A stretch of DNA of 64,000 nt. It comes from Nocardia terpenica. Lineage in GTDB: Bacteria; Actinomycetota; Actinomycetes; Mycobacteriales; Mycobacteriaceae. Below the pieces are notes generated by a model. The model did no database searches. It was not told the origin of the DNA and was given only the letters and a program-made list of their open reading frames with translations. Made by a program: the position numbers and the translations under genes. Location: NCBI RefSeq assembly GCF_013186535.1, contig NZ_JABMCZ010000005.1:310001-374000 (forward strand), written 5' to 3'. Below are positions 1-10,419 of the stretch, piece after piece; within the stretch, counting starts at the first letter, position 1, and each line of letters opens with the position of its first letter.

Positions 1-1219
<1,219 letters not shown>

Positions 1220-1220
1220 C

Positions 1221-3095
1221 CTAGGCTCCCAGCTTCTCCAGCAGGCCGGTCAATGCCGCCACCGCATCCATTCGGGCCGAGACGAACCCGTCCGGCCGCT
1301 GCGCACCCGACAACTCGGCCACCGCCTGCTCCGGACCCGCCAGCACCACCGTGCCCACACCCGCCTCCCGCAATGCCGCCACCGCGGCACCGGCCTCCGC
1401 ACCGTAACGGGCATCCGAACCACACAGCACCGCAACCGATTCCCGCTCGGCCGCAACGAATTCCGCCGCCACCGCGCCGATCCGGCCGGGCTCGAGAACA
1501 CCGGGATTCACGGTCTCGACACCGCCCGACGCCAACAGGTTCGCGGTAAACGTGACCCGCACATTGTGCTCGGCGACCGGCCCCAGCGGCACCAGCAGCG
1601 CCCGCGGCCGCCGCCCGTGCGCGGCCAGGTAGGCGTCCGAGCGATTGCGCAGCTCCTCGAACACGGTGGCGTAACGGGCAATCGGACTCGGCTGCCGCGC
1701 CGCCTCCGACAGCGGCTCCTCCGCCAGATTCGGAAACTCGTTCACGCCCGTGACCGACGTCTCGCGGCGCGCGACATCGGATTCCCGACGCGCCCTGGTC
1801 TCCCCGATCCGCTCGGCCAGCACACCCGATGCCACCGCGGCACGGTACCCGCCCGCCCGCTCCAGCTCCTGCATGAATTCCCAGGCCCGCGCGGCGAGTT
1901 CGTCGGTCAGGCTCTCCACATACCACGACCCCGCACCGGGATCACGCACATGCCCGAGATGCGACTCCTCGAGCAGCAGCAACTGGGTATTACGCGCCAT
2001 CCGATCCGAGAACGCCTGCGACACACCCAATTCCCCGGCGGGCAACGCGGAATCGAAGGGGCGCACCGTCACCAGATCCGCGCCCCCGACCCCCGCACCG
2101 AACGCCGCCAACGTGGTCCGCAGCATATTCACCCACGGGTCCCGCTGCGTCATCATCGCCGCCGACGTCACCGCGTGCTGCGGCGCGTTCCCGCGATCGG
2201 GCGCACCCAGCTCGTGCGCCACCCGCGCCCACAACCGCCGCCCCGCACGGAACTTCGCGATCGTCGCGAACTGATCATCGGTCGCCGCGAACCGGAAACT
2301 CAACTGACCCAGGGCCGTCACCGCATCGATACCGGCCTCGGTGGTCAACGCCCGCAGATACTCCAGCCCCGCCGCCACGGCCGCGCCCAGCTCCTGCGCA
2401 TCGGAGGCACCCGCATCGTGGAACGCGGTGCCGCACACCGTGATCGCGCGCACCGACTCCACCCGGGCAGCGGCCGTGTGGGCCAGCTCCACGGTCTCGG
2501 CCAGCCCGATCCCCGGGGTCCCGGCGAAGGCGTCGGTCAACGGCGCGGCACCGAGATCGACCCGAATATCCTCCCGGCGCGGCGCATCGTAGCCGTCCAG
2601 GATCGAGAACAGTTGCGCCGCGGCCGCACTCGTCTGCGCGCCCGCCTCCAGCGTCACCGGCGCGAGATCGAACAGCACCCCCCGCAGCGCCACCGGCAGC
2701 TCGGCCACCGGGACACCGGCCTCGCCGACGCCCAGCCAGATCGCGCTCACCCCGTTCTCCAGCCCCGCCACGATCCGCCGGTTCACGTCGGCGGCATCGG
2801 CATCGGCGAACCGGGCGCTCACGAACCAGCCGCGGTGCACATCGCGCAGGCCGTCACCGCCGCGCACGAACGGGAACTCACCCGGCAGCGGCTGCTCGGG
2901 CAACTCGTCGCGGCGGGTGTAGAGCGGATTGACCGTCACCCCGTCATAGGTGGCGGTCGCCAGCAGCCGCTCCGGCTCGTCGCCGAGTTCGGCCGCGTCC
3001 ACCCTGCGCGCCTTGGCCAGCACCCCGGCCACGCCCTTGCGCCACGCGGCATACTCGGGCACGGGATCCGCGCCCGGTTCCGAACCGTTCGGCAT
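1221..3095 (-). CDS. mutA: methylmalonyl-CoA mutase small subunit
   Basis: A 624-residue non-catalytic partner of MutB in the heterodimeric B12 mutase. It shares the mutase barrel fold (for example SHLGHVRDPGAGSWYVE near the middle) and ends in a degenerate cobalamin-domain-like region. The frame is open upstream to 3263, but the ATG at 3095 is chosen because AGAGGAA sits just before it and the longer N-terminus (many Cys and Arg) does not resemble the family. It is the first gene of the mutAB operon; the 270 bp upstream separates it from a divergent membrane-protein gene and should carry both promoters. I saw no B12 riboswitch there, only by eye. Confidence 0.95.
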   Translation of the reverse strand: MPNGSEPGADPVPEYAAWRKGVAGVLAKARRVDAAELGDEPERLLATATYDGVTVNPLYTRRDELPEQPLPGEFPFVRGGDGLRDVHRGWFVSARFADADAADVNRRIVAGLENGVSAIWLGVGEAGVPVAELPVALRGVLFDLAPVTLEAGAQTSAAAAQLFSILDGYDAPRREDIRVDLGAAPLTDAFAGTPGIGLAETVELAHTAAARVESVRAITVCGTAFHDAGASDAQELGAAVAAGLEYLRALTTEAGIDAVTALGQLSFRFAATDDQFATIAKFRAGRRLWARVAHELGAPDRGNAPQHAVTSAAMMTQRDPWVNMLRTTLAAFGAGVGGADLVTVRPFDSALPAGELGVSQAFSDRMARNTQLLLLEESHLGHVRDPGAGSWYVESLTDELAARAWEFMQELERAGGYRAAVASGVLAERIGETRARRESDVARRETSVTGVNEFPNLAEEPLSEAARQPSPIARYATVFEELRNRSDAYLAAHGRRPRALLVPLGPVAEHNVRVTFTANLLASGGVETVNPGVLEPGRIGAVAAEFVAAERESVAVLCGSDARYGAEAGAAVAALREAGVGTVVLAGPEQAVAELSGAQRPDGFVSARMDAVAALTGLLEKLGA

Positions 3096-3365
3096 CGCTG
3101 CTGTTCCTCTTCCACTCGAGTCCGACACTGCCACGTGTACCGGATGTCCCGGCGTCCGACCAACCCTTCGCAACACATTCGCAGCCGCCTGTGTGTCTGG
3201 TTCACAGCCGTCGGGGCAGGTGGGACGCATCACAGCGGACCATATACACCCCCAGCATCCCACCGCGCGTCCGACGGCCGAACCTCAGGTACTGCACCAG
3301 AGTTTCGATCTCCGTTCCCGTGACCGTTGCCCGACCGGCGACTACCACCGGGTAGCCTGGCCGCT

Positions 3366-4070
3366 GTGCTGAGGAGATTCCGCGATCCGCGTTTCCTGGC
3401 GCTGCTCGTGATCGGCGTCGTCGTGATCGCGGTTGCCCTGCTCGCCCCGCATCCCAGTCCGCAGCAGATCCGGGAGTGGGCGCATTCGGTGGGACCGCTG
3501 TTTCCGGTCGTGTTCTTCCTGGTGCACGCGGTGGTGACGGTGGCGCCGTTCCCCCGCACCGTGTTCACCCTCAGCGCCGGGCTGCTGTTCGGGCCCGTTC
3601 TGGGCATCACGCTCGCGGTGGCGGCGACGACCGTCAGCGCGCTGCTCGCCCTGCTGCTGGTGCGGGCGCTGGATCGCGAGCAGGTGGCGGCGCGGCTCAC
3701 CCATCCCGCGGTCCGTGCGGTCGATCGCCGATTGGCGCGGCGGGGCTGGCTGGCCGTGGGTTCGCTGCGGCTGATCGCGCCCGTGCCGTTCTCGATCATC
3801 AACTATTGCGCGGGCCTGTCCTCGGTGCGGCTGGTGCCCTATCTGCTCGCCACCCTGATCGGCGTCGTGCCCGGCACCATCGGCATCGTGGTGCTCGGCG
3901 ACGCGCTCACGGGGAAGACCAATCCGGGACTGCTGGTGCTGTCCGGCGTCTGCATCACCCTCGGCGTGATCGGCCTGATCGTCGACGCCCGCTGGGGCGC
4001 GGCCGAGTTCGCCGAACCGGCCGCGCCGGTAGACGAGTCGGAGCTGAGCGCGTCGTGCGGCCGATCATAG
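3366..4070 (+). CDS. TVP38/TMEM64 (VTT/DedA-like) membrane protein
   Basis: A 234-residue integral membrane protein with an N-terminal transmembrane segment at about residues 8-28 and several further hydrophobic helices. It carries the family features FPRTVFTLSAGLLFGP and GSLRLIAPVPFSIINYCAG (re-entrant-loop region). Members of this family are linked to lipid scrambling or envelope maintenance, but the substrate here is unknown. An in-frame TTG at 3327 also exists; the GTG at 3366 is preferred because the hydrophobic domain begins soon after it. Divergent from mutA, as in the M. tuberculosis order near Rv1491c. Confidence 0.85.
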   Translation: MLRRFRDPRFLALLVIGVVVIAVALLAPHPSPQQIREWAHSVGPLFPVVFFLVHAVVTVAPFPRTVFTLSAGLLFGPVLGITLAVAATTVSALLALLLVRALDREQVAARLTHPAVRAVDRRLARRGWLAVGSLRLIAPVPFSIINYCAGLSSVRLVPYLLATLIGVVPGTIGIVVLGDALTGKTNPGLLVLSGVCITLGVIGLIVDARWGAAEFAEPAAPVDESELSASCGRS

Positions 4071-4130
4071 GGTGCTATCCCGGAATGGCCGAGCTGCTGT
4101 GGTCCGCGGCTACCGGAGGCTACCCGTGCA

Positions 4131-5660
4131 TCACCGACCGTCCCCGAACCAGCGGTGCAGGGCCGCCTCGAGGGCGGTGAAATCGTCACCGGCCCAGGCG
4201 ACGTAGCCGTCGGGCCGCACCAGTAGTCCGGTGAACCACTGTGCCGCAACGGGTTTGGTGGTCACCACGCGGACCCGGTCCGACCACGGTTGGGCGGCGG
4301 CGCGCAGGGGCGCGGAGTCGGTGGGGTCGTAGAGGACCGCGCGAGCATCGGTGAAGTAGTCGCTCAGGCGGGTGCCGTCGGTCAGCGGGAGGTCGGGCAT
4401 GAGGGCGCCGATCAGAGGGTGGCCGCCGCCCAGGTCGTAGCGGTTGACCACCCCGGAGAGGCGTTTGACGATGTAGGTGGCGCCGTCGCAGGTGGCCAGG
4501 ATTTCCGACAGCACGGCGCGCATGGCCCGGCTTTGCGGGTCCAGGCGCATGACCGCGATTTGCGCCCTGGTCCAATGCAATACCCACGCGCCGATCGGAT
4601 GACGTTCGGCCGTATAGGTATCCAGCAGGCTCTCCGGGGAGCGGCCCGCGATCACGGCGGCCAGTTTCCAGCCCAGATTGACCGCGTCGCCGAGGCCCAG
4701 GTTCAGGCCCTGACCGCCGAAGGGCGAATGCACATGCGCGGCATCACCGGCCAGCAGCACCCGGCCCAGCCGGTAGGTGGTCGCCTGGCGGGTATTGTCG
4801 GAAAACCGTGTGGCCGAATGAACCTCGGTCACCTCGACCGGCACGCCGGACAGGTGGCGCATGCTGCGCTGCAGATCGGCGGCGATGATCGGCGCGTTGC
4901 GATCCGCGGGCGGGCCGTCCATTTCGACGGTGAGAATGCGGCTCGGACCACCGGGGACCTTGCCGTGCATATAGATTCCGGTCTCGGTGCGAACCCATCC
5001 GGTGCCCAGGGCCTCGTAGCCGGTCATGGTCACGATCGCCTGATGCCCGGTGATCTCCGGATCCACTCCCGGGAAATCGAATCCGGCCCGCTTGCGGACC
5101 GAGCTGCGCCCGCCGTCGCAGCCGACCAGCCAGGCCGCCCGCACCGAGGTGTCGCCGAAATACACGGTGACACCGTCGGATTCGGCGTCGAAGCCGTGCA
5201 CCTCGGCCCCGCGCCACACCGGCACGCCCAGATCGGCGACCCACTCGCCCAGCACGGTCTCGATGCCCTGCTGGTCGACCAGCATGAACTCGGCGGCGCG
5301 CCCGAGGTCGGCGAAGGCCGGATCGGTGAAGTCGACATCGTCGCGGTCGATGAAGATCCCCGCGAAATGCCCGACGAAGGGCAGCGGCTCGTCGGCGCCC
5401 GGCGGCTGCTGCCCGGGCCGGGTGAAGGTGGCCCGCAGCTCCGCGGCCCGCTCACTGTGATGCTCGGCCAGGGCGGGCCCCAGGCCGCGGCGAAACAGCG
5501 CCTGCGCCGCCGACACATTGATCCCCCCGGCCTTCACCGTCGGATCCATCTCCGGTAGCCGTTCGATCACAACCACATTCGCGCCGCCCAACCGCAGTTC
5601 CCCGGCGAGCATCAACCCCACCGGGCCCGCGCCGACGACCACCACGTCGTATTCGTTCAT
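4131..5660 (-). CDS. FAD-dependent aromatic monooxygenase
   Basis: A 509-residue class A flavoprotein monooxygenase. The N-terminal Rossmann motif is VVVVGAGPVGLMLAGELRL, the mid-protein DG motif is VGCDGGRSSVRKRAGF, and the FAD-ribityl motif is LLAGDAAHVHSPFGGQGLNLG. The C-terminus (LLVRPDGYVAWAG) is the thioredoxin-like domain common to phenol hydroxylase and rifampicin-monooxygenase-type enzymes. These enzymes hydroxylate aromatic substrates with NAD(P)H and O2; the substrate here cannot be told. Start: the ATG at 5660 (MNEYDVV) is chosen over the upstream ATG because the dinucleotide-binding motif should be near the N-terminus. Monocistronic in appearance; a second, related enzyme is at 14803. 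Confidence 0.88.
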   Translation of the reverse strand: MNEYDVVVVGAGPVGLMLAGELRLGGANVVVIERLPEMDPTVKAGGINVSAAQALFRRGLGPALAEHHSERAAELRATFTRPGQQPPGADEPLPFVGHFAGIFIDRDDVDFTDPAFADLGRAAEFMLVDQQGIETVLGEWVADLGVPVWRGAEVHGFDAESDGVTVYFGDTSVRAAWLVGCDGGRSSVRKRAGFDFPGVDPEITGHQAIVTMTGYEALGTGWVRTETGIYMHGKVPGGPSRILTVEMDGPPADRNAPIIAADLQRSMRHLSGVPVEVTEVHSATRFSDNTRQATTYRLGRVLLAGDAAHVHSPFGGQGLNLGLGDAVNLGWKLAAVIAGRSPESLLDTYTAERHPIGAWVLHWTRAQIAVMRLDPQSRAMRAVLSEILATCDGATYIVKRLSGVVNRYDLGGGHPLIGALMPDLPLTDGTRLSDYFTDARAVLYDPTDSAPLRAAAQPWSDRVRVVTTKPVAAQWFTGLLVRPDGYVAWAGDDFTALEAALHRWFGDGR

Positions 5661-5717
5661 GTTTCCGACTGTGCGTGGGCGCTCTTGCACCGTTCTGGCG
5701 TGGCGCTTGCGGCCGGG

Positions 5718-6755
5718 TCAGTCCTCCGGCAGGCCCAGCCCGCGCGCCAGCACCGGCCACGATTTCCGCAGTTCGTCCTGCCAGTAGCCCCACGAGTGGG
5801 TGCCGGTGGGTTCGAAGTCGTAGGTGGCGGGGATGCCGAGCTGATTCAGGCGATTCTGCAGGTTGTGCGAGCAGTAGGCGGTGGCGGCCTCGAGCGCGCC
5901 GCCGACGGTGACCTGATTGGCCAGGCCGCCGGGCCCGGGCAGGGCGTATTCACCGTTGAGCGTGTCGTAGCGGCCGGGTATCCCGGAGCCGCTGGAAATG
6001 AACAGGTTCAGGCCGCGCAGCTGGTCGGCGTGCACATAGGGATCGTTGGCCGCCCACATCGGATCGCCCTTGGGGCCGTACATATTGTCCGGATCGCCGC
6101 CACCCGCGCGGACCACGGTGGAGATCATGTCGTAGCCGACCGGGTCGCTGATCTGCGCGCAACCGCTCAGCGCGGCCACGGACTGATAGAGCCCGGGCGC
6201 GGCGATCGGTAATTGCAGCACCGAGGTCCCGGCCATCGACAGGCCCGCAATGGCATTGCGGCCGTTGGTGTTCAGCGCCTTGTCGATCAGCGGCGGTAAT
6301 TCCTGGGTCAGGAAGGTCTGCCATTTGTTCACGCCCAGCTCGGGATCCGGTGCGCGCCAATCGGTGTAGTAGCTGAATTTGCCGCCGACCGGCTGTACCA
6401 CATTGACGTCCTTGGTCGCCAGGTATTGCAGCACGCTGGTCCGCTTCTGCCAGGTGGCGCTGTCCTCGCCGCCTCCGGCGCCATTGAGCAGGTACAGGGT
6501 GGGCTTCGGTGTCGAGGTGTCGGCCGGGCGCTGCACGTCGACCTCGATCTGCTTGCCCATGGCGGCCGAATACACCTGCAACACCAGGGATCTGGCGTCC
6601 TTCTCGGTCACCGACGCGATATACGAACCGTCGGCCGAGTGCCCGGCGGCCGCCACCGCCGAGGCCGAGGCCGCTCCCGCCGCCACTATCGGCGCCACTG
6701 CCACGGCCGCCGCCATCACCAGTGCCGCGCTCGTTCTCCTCCTCGACAGGCCCAC
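5718..6755 (-). CDS. antigen 85-type mycolyltransferase/esterase, secreted
   Basis: A 345-residue secreted alpha/beta hydrolase of the antigen 85 (esterase D) family. Family enzymes transfer mycolic acids onto trehalose or arabinogalactan. The GTG at 6755 is chosen because AAAGGAGA lies directly upstream; it gives an Arg-rich N-region and Ala-rich signal peptide ending about residue 35. The nucleophile elbow is GLSMAGTS; YLLNGAGGGEDSATW holds the oxyanion loop and HSWGYWQDEL the catalytic His with its neighbouring Trp-rich segment. The family core is complete, in contrast to the decayed copy at 41027-41424. Whether it is a true mycolyltransferase or an esterase cannot be settled from sequence. 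Confidence 0.85.
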   Translation of the reverse strand: MGLSRRRTSAALVMAAAVAVAPIVAAGAASASAVAAAGHSADGSYIASVTEKDARSLVLQVYSAAMGKQIEVDVQRPADTSTPKPTLYLLNGAGGGEDSATWQKRTSVLQYLATKDVNVVQPVGGKFSYYTDWRAPDPELGVNKWQTFLTQELPPLIDKALNTNGRNAIAGLSMAGTSVLQLPIAAPGLYQSVAALSGCAQISDPVGYDMISTVVRAGGGDPDNMYGPKGDPMWAANDPYVHADQLRGLNLFISSGSGIPGRYDTLNGEYALPGPGGLANQVTVGGALEAATAYCSHNLQNRLNQLGIPATYDFEPTGTHSWGYWQDELRKSWPVLARGLGLPED

Positions 6756-6930
6756 GCCCGATCTCCTTTCGACGCTCGCAACCGTGCCCCGGCCGAATAA
6801 GAACGAACTGGCGCAAACCTGATGAGCTGCTGAGAGCCGACGTGGCAAATCCCACGCGAAAATGGTGTAACGGGCTACCGGCTGTCAGATTCCTGTCATC
6901 CGATTGCCAGGTTTTCACCCGGCGAGCGCC

Positions 6931-6941
6931 TACGGTTATCG
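6931..6941 (+). promoter_or_regulatory. possible -10 box of a leaderless serine protease mRNA
   Basis: TACGGT at 6931-6936 lies five bases before the ATG at 6942, and no ribosome binding site is visible. This is the usual layout of leaderless actinobacterial transcripts. Inference only. Confidence 0.3.
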
Positions 6942-8210
6942 ATGATGCGTAACCACGACACCGCCTGTCCTTCCGGCCCCCGTGCCGGGCGATCGTGCTC
7001 GGCCGCCGTGGCGGTCGCCGCGCTCGTGCTGTCCACCGCAGCGGTCGCCGGTGGGGCCGCCGCCGCGCCGACCGATCCCGTTCGCGGCCACGAGCTGCCC
7101 GCGGCGCTGGCCACCGCGGTCGGCCGCGATCTGGCGCTGAGTCCGGCGGAGTACCTGCGGCGGGCCGATCTCGCCCAGCGGCTGGCCGGATTCGCCGCCG
7201 ATGCCCGGCGGCGATTCCCCGGCGCGGTCACCGGAGTCGAGCTGAATCGGGCGGGGCAGCCGGTGGTGATGGTCCGCCCGGATGCCGCCGCGGCCCGGGT
7301 CGCGGCGCGGCAGGCGGGTTTCCTGCTCGCCGAGGCCGGCGCGGCACCGGGATTCACGGTCGCCGCCCCCGGCACCGCACCGGCCGACGGGCCGCTGACC
7401 GACACCCTCGCGGCCACACCCGCGGGCCCGATCGCGGGCGGCGACGTATATGTCAGCGCGCAGCCCGGACAACCGGGCGACAAGGCTCTCAAATGTTCCT
7501 GGGCCTTCAATGCCGTCGATCGCGACGGCCATCCGGCCGCTCTCACCGCGGGCCACTGCAACGCCGCCGCCCTGGCGGGTTCCCCGGCGACCGACGACCA
7601 GCAGACCTTCGAGTTCCTGCCCGGGCACGTGGTCGGCGCGCAGACCGGCGCCTTCGAGAAGTCGGTGGTCGACGGCGTGCGCGACTACGCGATCGTGCGG
7701 ATCGCGGACCAGAAACGAGAATCGTTCCGCAACAACCTCGTTCGCGGCGCGGATCGGACGATAGCGATCACCGGCGTCGGTGTCCCCGTGGTCGGCGCGC
7801 CGGTCTGCAAGTCCGGCGCCACCACCGGATTCACCTGCGGCATCATCACCCAGATCGACCAGCCCGACCCGAACCGCCCGCCGATCCGCTTCAAGCACAC
7901 CGCCCTGAGCCTGCCCGGCGACAGCGGCGGCGCCCTCGTCTCGGGCACCCTCGCCATGGGCATCGTCAGCGAAGGCGCGGGCAACACCGACCCGAGGCAG
8001 TTCCCCACCGACAAGCCGAGCCAGCTGCCACCCTCCCCGCTGAGCCCGATCCTCGGCCAGCTCCTGGAAAACATCGGCCCACACGGCTTCGAACAAACCG
8101 CCCCACCGACCGACCAATTCCTGCGGGCCGTCCCGCAGATCATGATGGTCGCGCAGTCGGTCGCGGACGTGCTGGCCGACAACCCGGGCCTCCAGATCCG
8201 CACGGACTGA
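6942..8210 (+). CDS. secreted S1-family (alpha-lytic/streptogrisin-like) serine protease
   Basis: A 422-residue secreted protease. A signal peptide spans about residues 1-42 (SAAVAVAALVLSTAAVAGGAAAA). A long Ala-rich pro-region follows, typical of alpha-lytic-type proteases whose prodomain assists folding. The catalytic domain shows His in LTAGHCN, Asp in VRDYAIVRI and Ser in LPGDSGGALV. Cysteines flank the catalytic His and lie in VCKSGATTGFTCG, fitting two disulfides. A Pro-rich C-terminal tail of about 80 residues follows the catalytic core. Two consecutive ATGs (6942, 6945) are possible starts. No neighbour suggests a specific substrate. Confidence 0.88.
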   Translation: MMRNHDTACPSGPRAGRSCSAAVAVAALVLSTAAVAGGAAAAPTDPVRGHELPAALATAVGRDLALSPAEYLRRADLAQRLAGFAADARRRFPGAVTGVELNRAGQPVVMVRPDAAAARVAARQAGFLLAEAGAAPGFTVAAPGTAPADGPLTDTLAATPAGPIAGGDVYVSAQPGQPGDKALKCSWAFNAVDRDGHPAALTAGHCNAAALAGSPATDDQQTFEFLPGHVVGAQTGAFEKSVVDGVRDYAIVRIADQKRESFRNNLVRGADRTIAITGVGVPVVGAPVCKSGATTGFTCGIITQIDQPDPNRPPIRFKHTALSLPGDSGGALVSGTLAMGIVSEGAGNTDPRQFPTDKPSQLPPSPLSPILGQLLENIGPHGFEQTAPPTDQFLRAVPQIMMVAQSVADVLADNPGLQIRTD

Positions 8211-8304
8211 CGCTACGAGGGCGCGCACCGCACCCGCCGTGGCCACGACCACCGCGCGAACGATGGAAACGATCGTGCTCGGTGTGTTCGGAATTCGCTG
8301 GTTT

Positions 8305-9885
8305 TCAGAATTCGTACAGGAAAGCGGTCGAACTGTAGTCGGCCTGTTCGTCGTCGACCGGGCCGTGTTGAATGCCGAATCGGAGGGCGAACAGGTAGTT
8401 GACGGCGTCGGGAAGCATGAGCCGGTAGGCGGTGAGGCAATAGTCGGCGCATGCGGGGCCGCCGCTGCGGACCGTCGGTGCACCGGTCAGCGGAAGACTG
8501 AAACGCCTTCCGGAATCGAAATACCAGCCGCCCTCGTAGAAGTCCTCGGTGCCGGTTCCGGGTATCTGCGGGGCCGGTGCGCCGTCGGCGTAGACGTGTT
8601 CGTTGCCTTCCAGGAACCACGGTGCCTGCGCGGTGAAGGACGTGGCGATGCGGCGCCCGCTCATCGTGTGACTGACGCCGACGAATTTGCCGTGGCCGAG
8701 TTCGTCGGCGAAGCTCCAATCCCGGCCCGGCACGGTGGGTCCCGCGTGCGAGCGGGCCGCGAAGTGTCCGGCCTGGCCGGTGGCCAGGGCCACCGCCCAC
8801 TGCGGATCCGGGTCCACGGTCGTCTCGGTGTCGACGCCGTTGATCGGTTCCCCCGTCGTATTCACCAGGCTCACGGTGACATTCGCGATGAACGGCATCG
8901 GCCACCACGCCGACAACCACCCACCGGGCACCGGATCGGCCGCGAACATCAGCGACCGCACCGGCATCGCGTCCGCGCCGCCCAGCCCGACGCCGAAGAA
9001 CTCACCGATCGGGGAATCGACGAAATCCCTGCCGTCGAAGGCGATTCGCAGGCGCAGACCCCCGAATGCCGCGTCGGTGGGCAGCCGCAGCCGCAGCGCC
9101 GAGACGCTGCCCGGGCCGAACGCCTGCGCGACCGGCACGACCGCCCCCGGCGGCAGATCGGTTGTGCGCGTGAACCTTTGCGCATTCGGCCGGGCCGGTT
9201 TGGGATCGCCCGCGCCCGCACCCCGCAGCATGGCCAGCACATCCTCGGCCCGATCGGACCGATCGAAGGTCGCCACCCCGATCGGATCCGGGAAGTGCCG
9301 GTAGGTCACGTGGTAGTACTGCAGATTCTGCGCCACACTGATCCGCATCGAATCCCGGTACGGCATAGGCACTTTGATGTACACCCCGCCCGGCGACTGC
9401 GCGGCGTTCGCCACCAGCGGAAAAACGAACGGCGCTCCGGCGGCGCCGTCCACCACCGCTTGCAGCGGGGCGTCGAGGACGACGGCCCCGTCCAGTTCGA
9501 TGCGAATATTGCCGATGGCCGTCACATCTCCGCCGTCGCGGGTGAACCAGATCGAATCGATCTCACCGGCCCCGTGGTCCTCGGCCACCACACATCCCGC
9601 GCCGCCCCCGCCGATACACCCACCGTTGCCGTCGTCGTTTCTCCCGCTGCGGTCGTAGCTGGAGTACTGCAGCGTCTCCACCCCGGGGGCCAGATACGGC
9701 AACCGGTCCAGCTGCCGGTAGGTATCCCAGCCCACCAGGGCGCCCGGCGACGGGGCCAACGGCTGCGCGTGTCCCGGCGCGGTCACCGCGACCGCCGACA
9801 GTCCCACCGCACCCGACACCACCGCCGCACGGACCACCGCCCTCCGCACTGCGCGACAACAGCTCTCGATCACCCGACACGCCAT
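8305..9885 (-). CDS. secreted DUF2961 / GH172-family glycoside hydrolase-like protein
   Basis: A 526-residue exported protein. The ATG at 9885 is chosen over the adjacent TTG because GAGGAG lies 8 bases before it; a signal peptide runs to about residue 40 (ending near APGHAQP). The body carries DUF2961 hallmarks: YSSYDRSGRNDDG near the N-terminus, SIWFTRDGG, and GTGTEDFYEGGWYF in the C-terminal half, whose Glu lies in the conserved catalytic region. This family includes difructose-dianhydride synthases/fructofuranosidases and D-arabinofuranosidases active on mycobacterial arabinan. In a mycolic-acid bacterium, a role on its own or related cell-wall arabinan is a reasonable inference. Confidence 0.8.
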   Translation of the reverse strand: MACRVIESCCRAVRRAVVRAAVVSGAVGLSAVAVTAPGHAQPLAPSPGALVGWDTYRQLDRLPYLAPGVETLQYSSYDRSGRNDDGNGGCIGGGGAGCVVAEDHGAGEIDSIWFTRDGGDVTAIGNIRIELDGAVVLDAPLQAVVDGAAGAPFVFPLVANAAQSPGGVYIKVPMPYRDSMRISVAQNLQYYHVTYRHFPDPIGVATFDRSDRAEDVLAMLRGAGAGDPKPARPNAQRFTRTTDLPPGAVVPVAQAFGPGSVSALRLRLPTDAAFGGLRLRIAFDGRDFVDSPIGEFFGVGLGGADAMPVRSLMFAADPVPGGWLSAWWPMPFIANVTVSLVNTTGEPINGVDTETTVDPDPQWAVALATGQAGHFAARSHAGPTVPGRDWSFADELGHGKFVGVSHTMSGRRIATSFTAQAPWFLEGNEHVYADGAPAPQIPGTGTEDFYEGGWYFDSGRRFSLPLTGAPTVRSGGPACADYCLTAYRLMLPDAVNYLFALRFGIQHGPVDDEQADYSSTAFLYEF

Positions 9886-10027
9886 CAACCGGTCTCCTCG
9901 CCGAGCGGTAGTTTTCCCAAGCGACGGCCCGAGCCATGTTCCATCGAAAAGTGCCCCGTGAACTTCGGGCGCAAGTTTCGCACAGATTCACCGCGGAGTC
10001 CGCGATACTCGCGGAAGCGTCGGCGGG

Positions 10028-10411
10028 TCAGCCCGCGGGGCGCAGCGGCCGGGCTACCGAATGGCCCGTGGCGCTGTCGAGGAGGGCGATGAGGCGGTCG
10101 CGGGTGACGGTCAGCTCCTCGAGGGTGGACTGGACGGCGGACAGTTTGCGGGCGATTGCCGCGGCGCTCGCGGAACAGGCGGCGTGCAGGTCGGATTCCA
10201 GGCAGGGCAGGAAGCCGAGGCCGACGATCTCCTCGGCGGTGAAGCCCACCGAGAGCAGGCAGCGGATATTGTCGACTCGCCGCACCGCGTGCTCGTCGTA
10301 TTCTCGATACCCGTTGGTCGTGCGCCGACTGGGCAGCAGGCCGTGGGATTCGTAATACAGCAGGGCCCGGCGGGTAGCCCCCGTTCGTCTCGCCAGCTCA
10401 CCGATCCGCAT
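10028..10411 (-). CDS. MerR-family transcriptional regulator
   Basis: A 127-residue regulator. The N-terminal winged HTH is typical (MRIGELARRTGATRRALLYY, then NGYREYDEHAVRRV), followed by a coiled-coil dimerisation helix with CLESDLHAAC and a short C-terminal tail. Cysteines at about residues 51, 70 and 79 could sense redox state or metal, but the spacing fits no class I can name. It starts 8 bp after the SDR gene on the same strand and is probably co-transcribed with it, controlling the shared promoter at 11178-11207. Confidence 0.9.
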   Translation of the reverse strand: MRIGELARRTGATRRALLYYESHGLLPSRRTTNGYREYDEHAVRRVDNIRCLLSVGFTAEEIVGLGFLPCLESDLHAACSASAAAIARKLSAVQSTLEELTVTRDRLIALLDSATGHSVARPLRPAG

Positions 10412-10419
10412 CGCTCACC

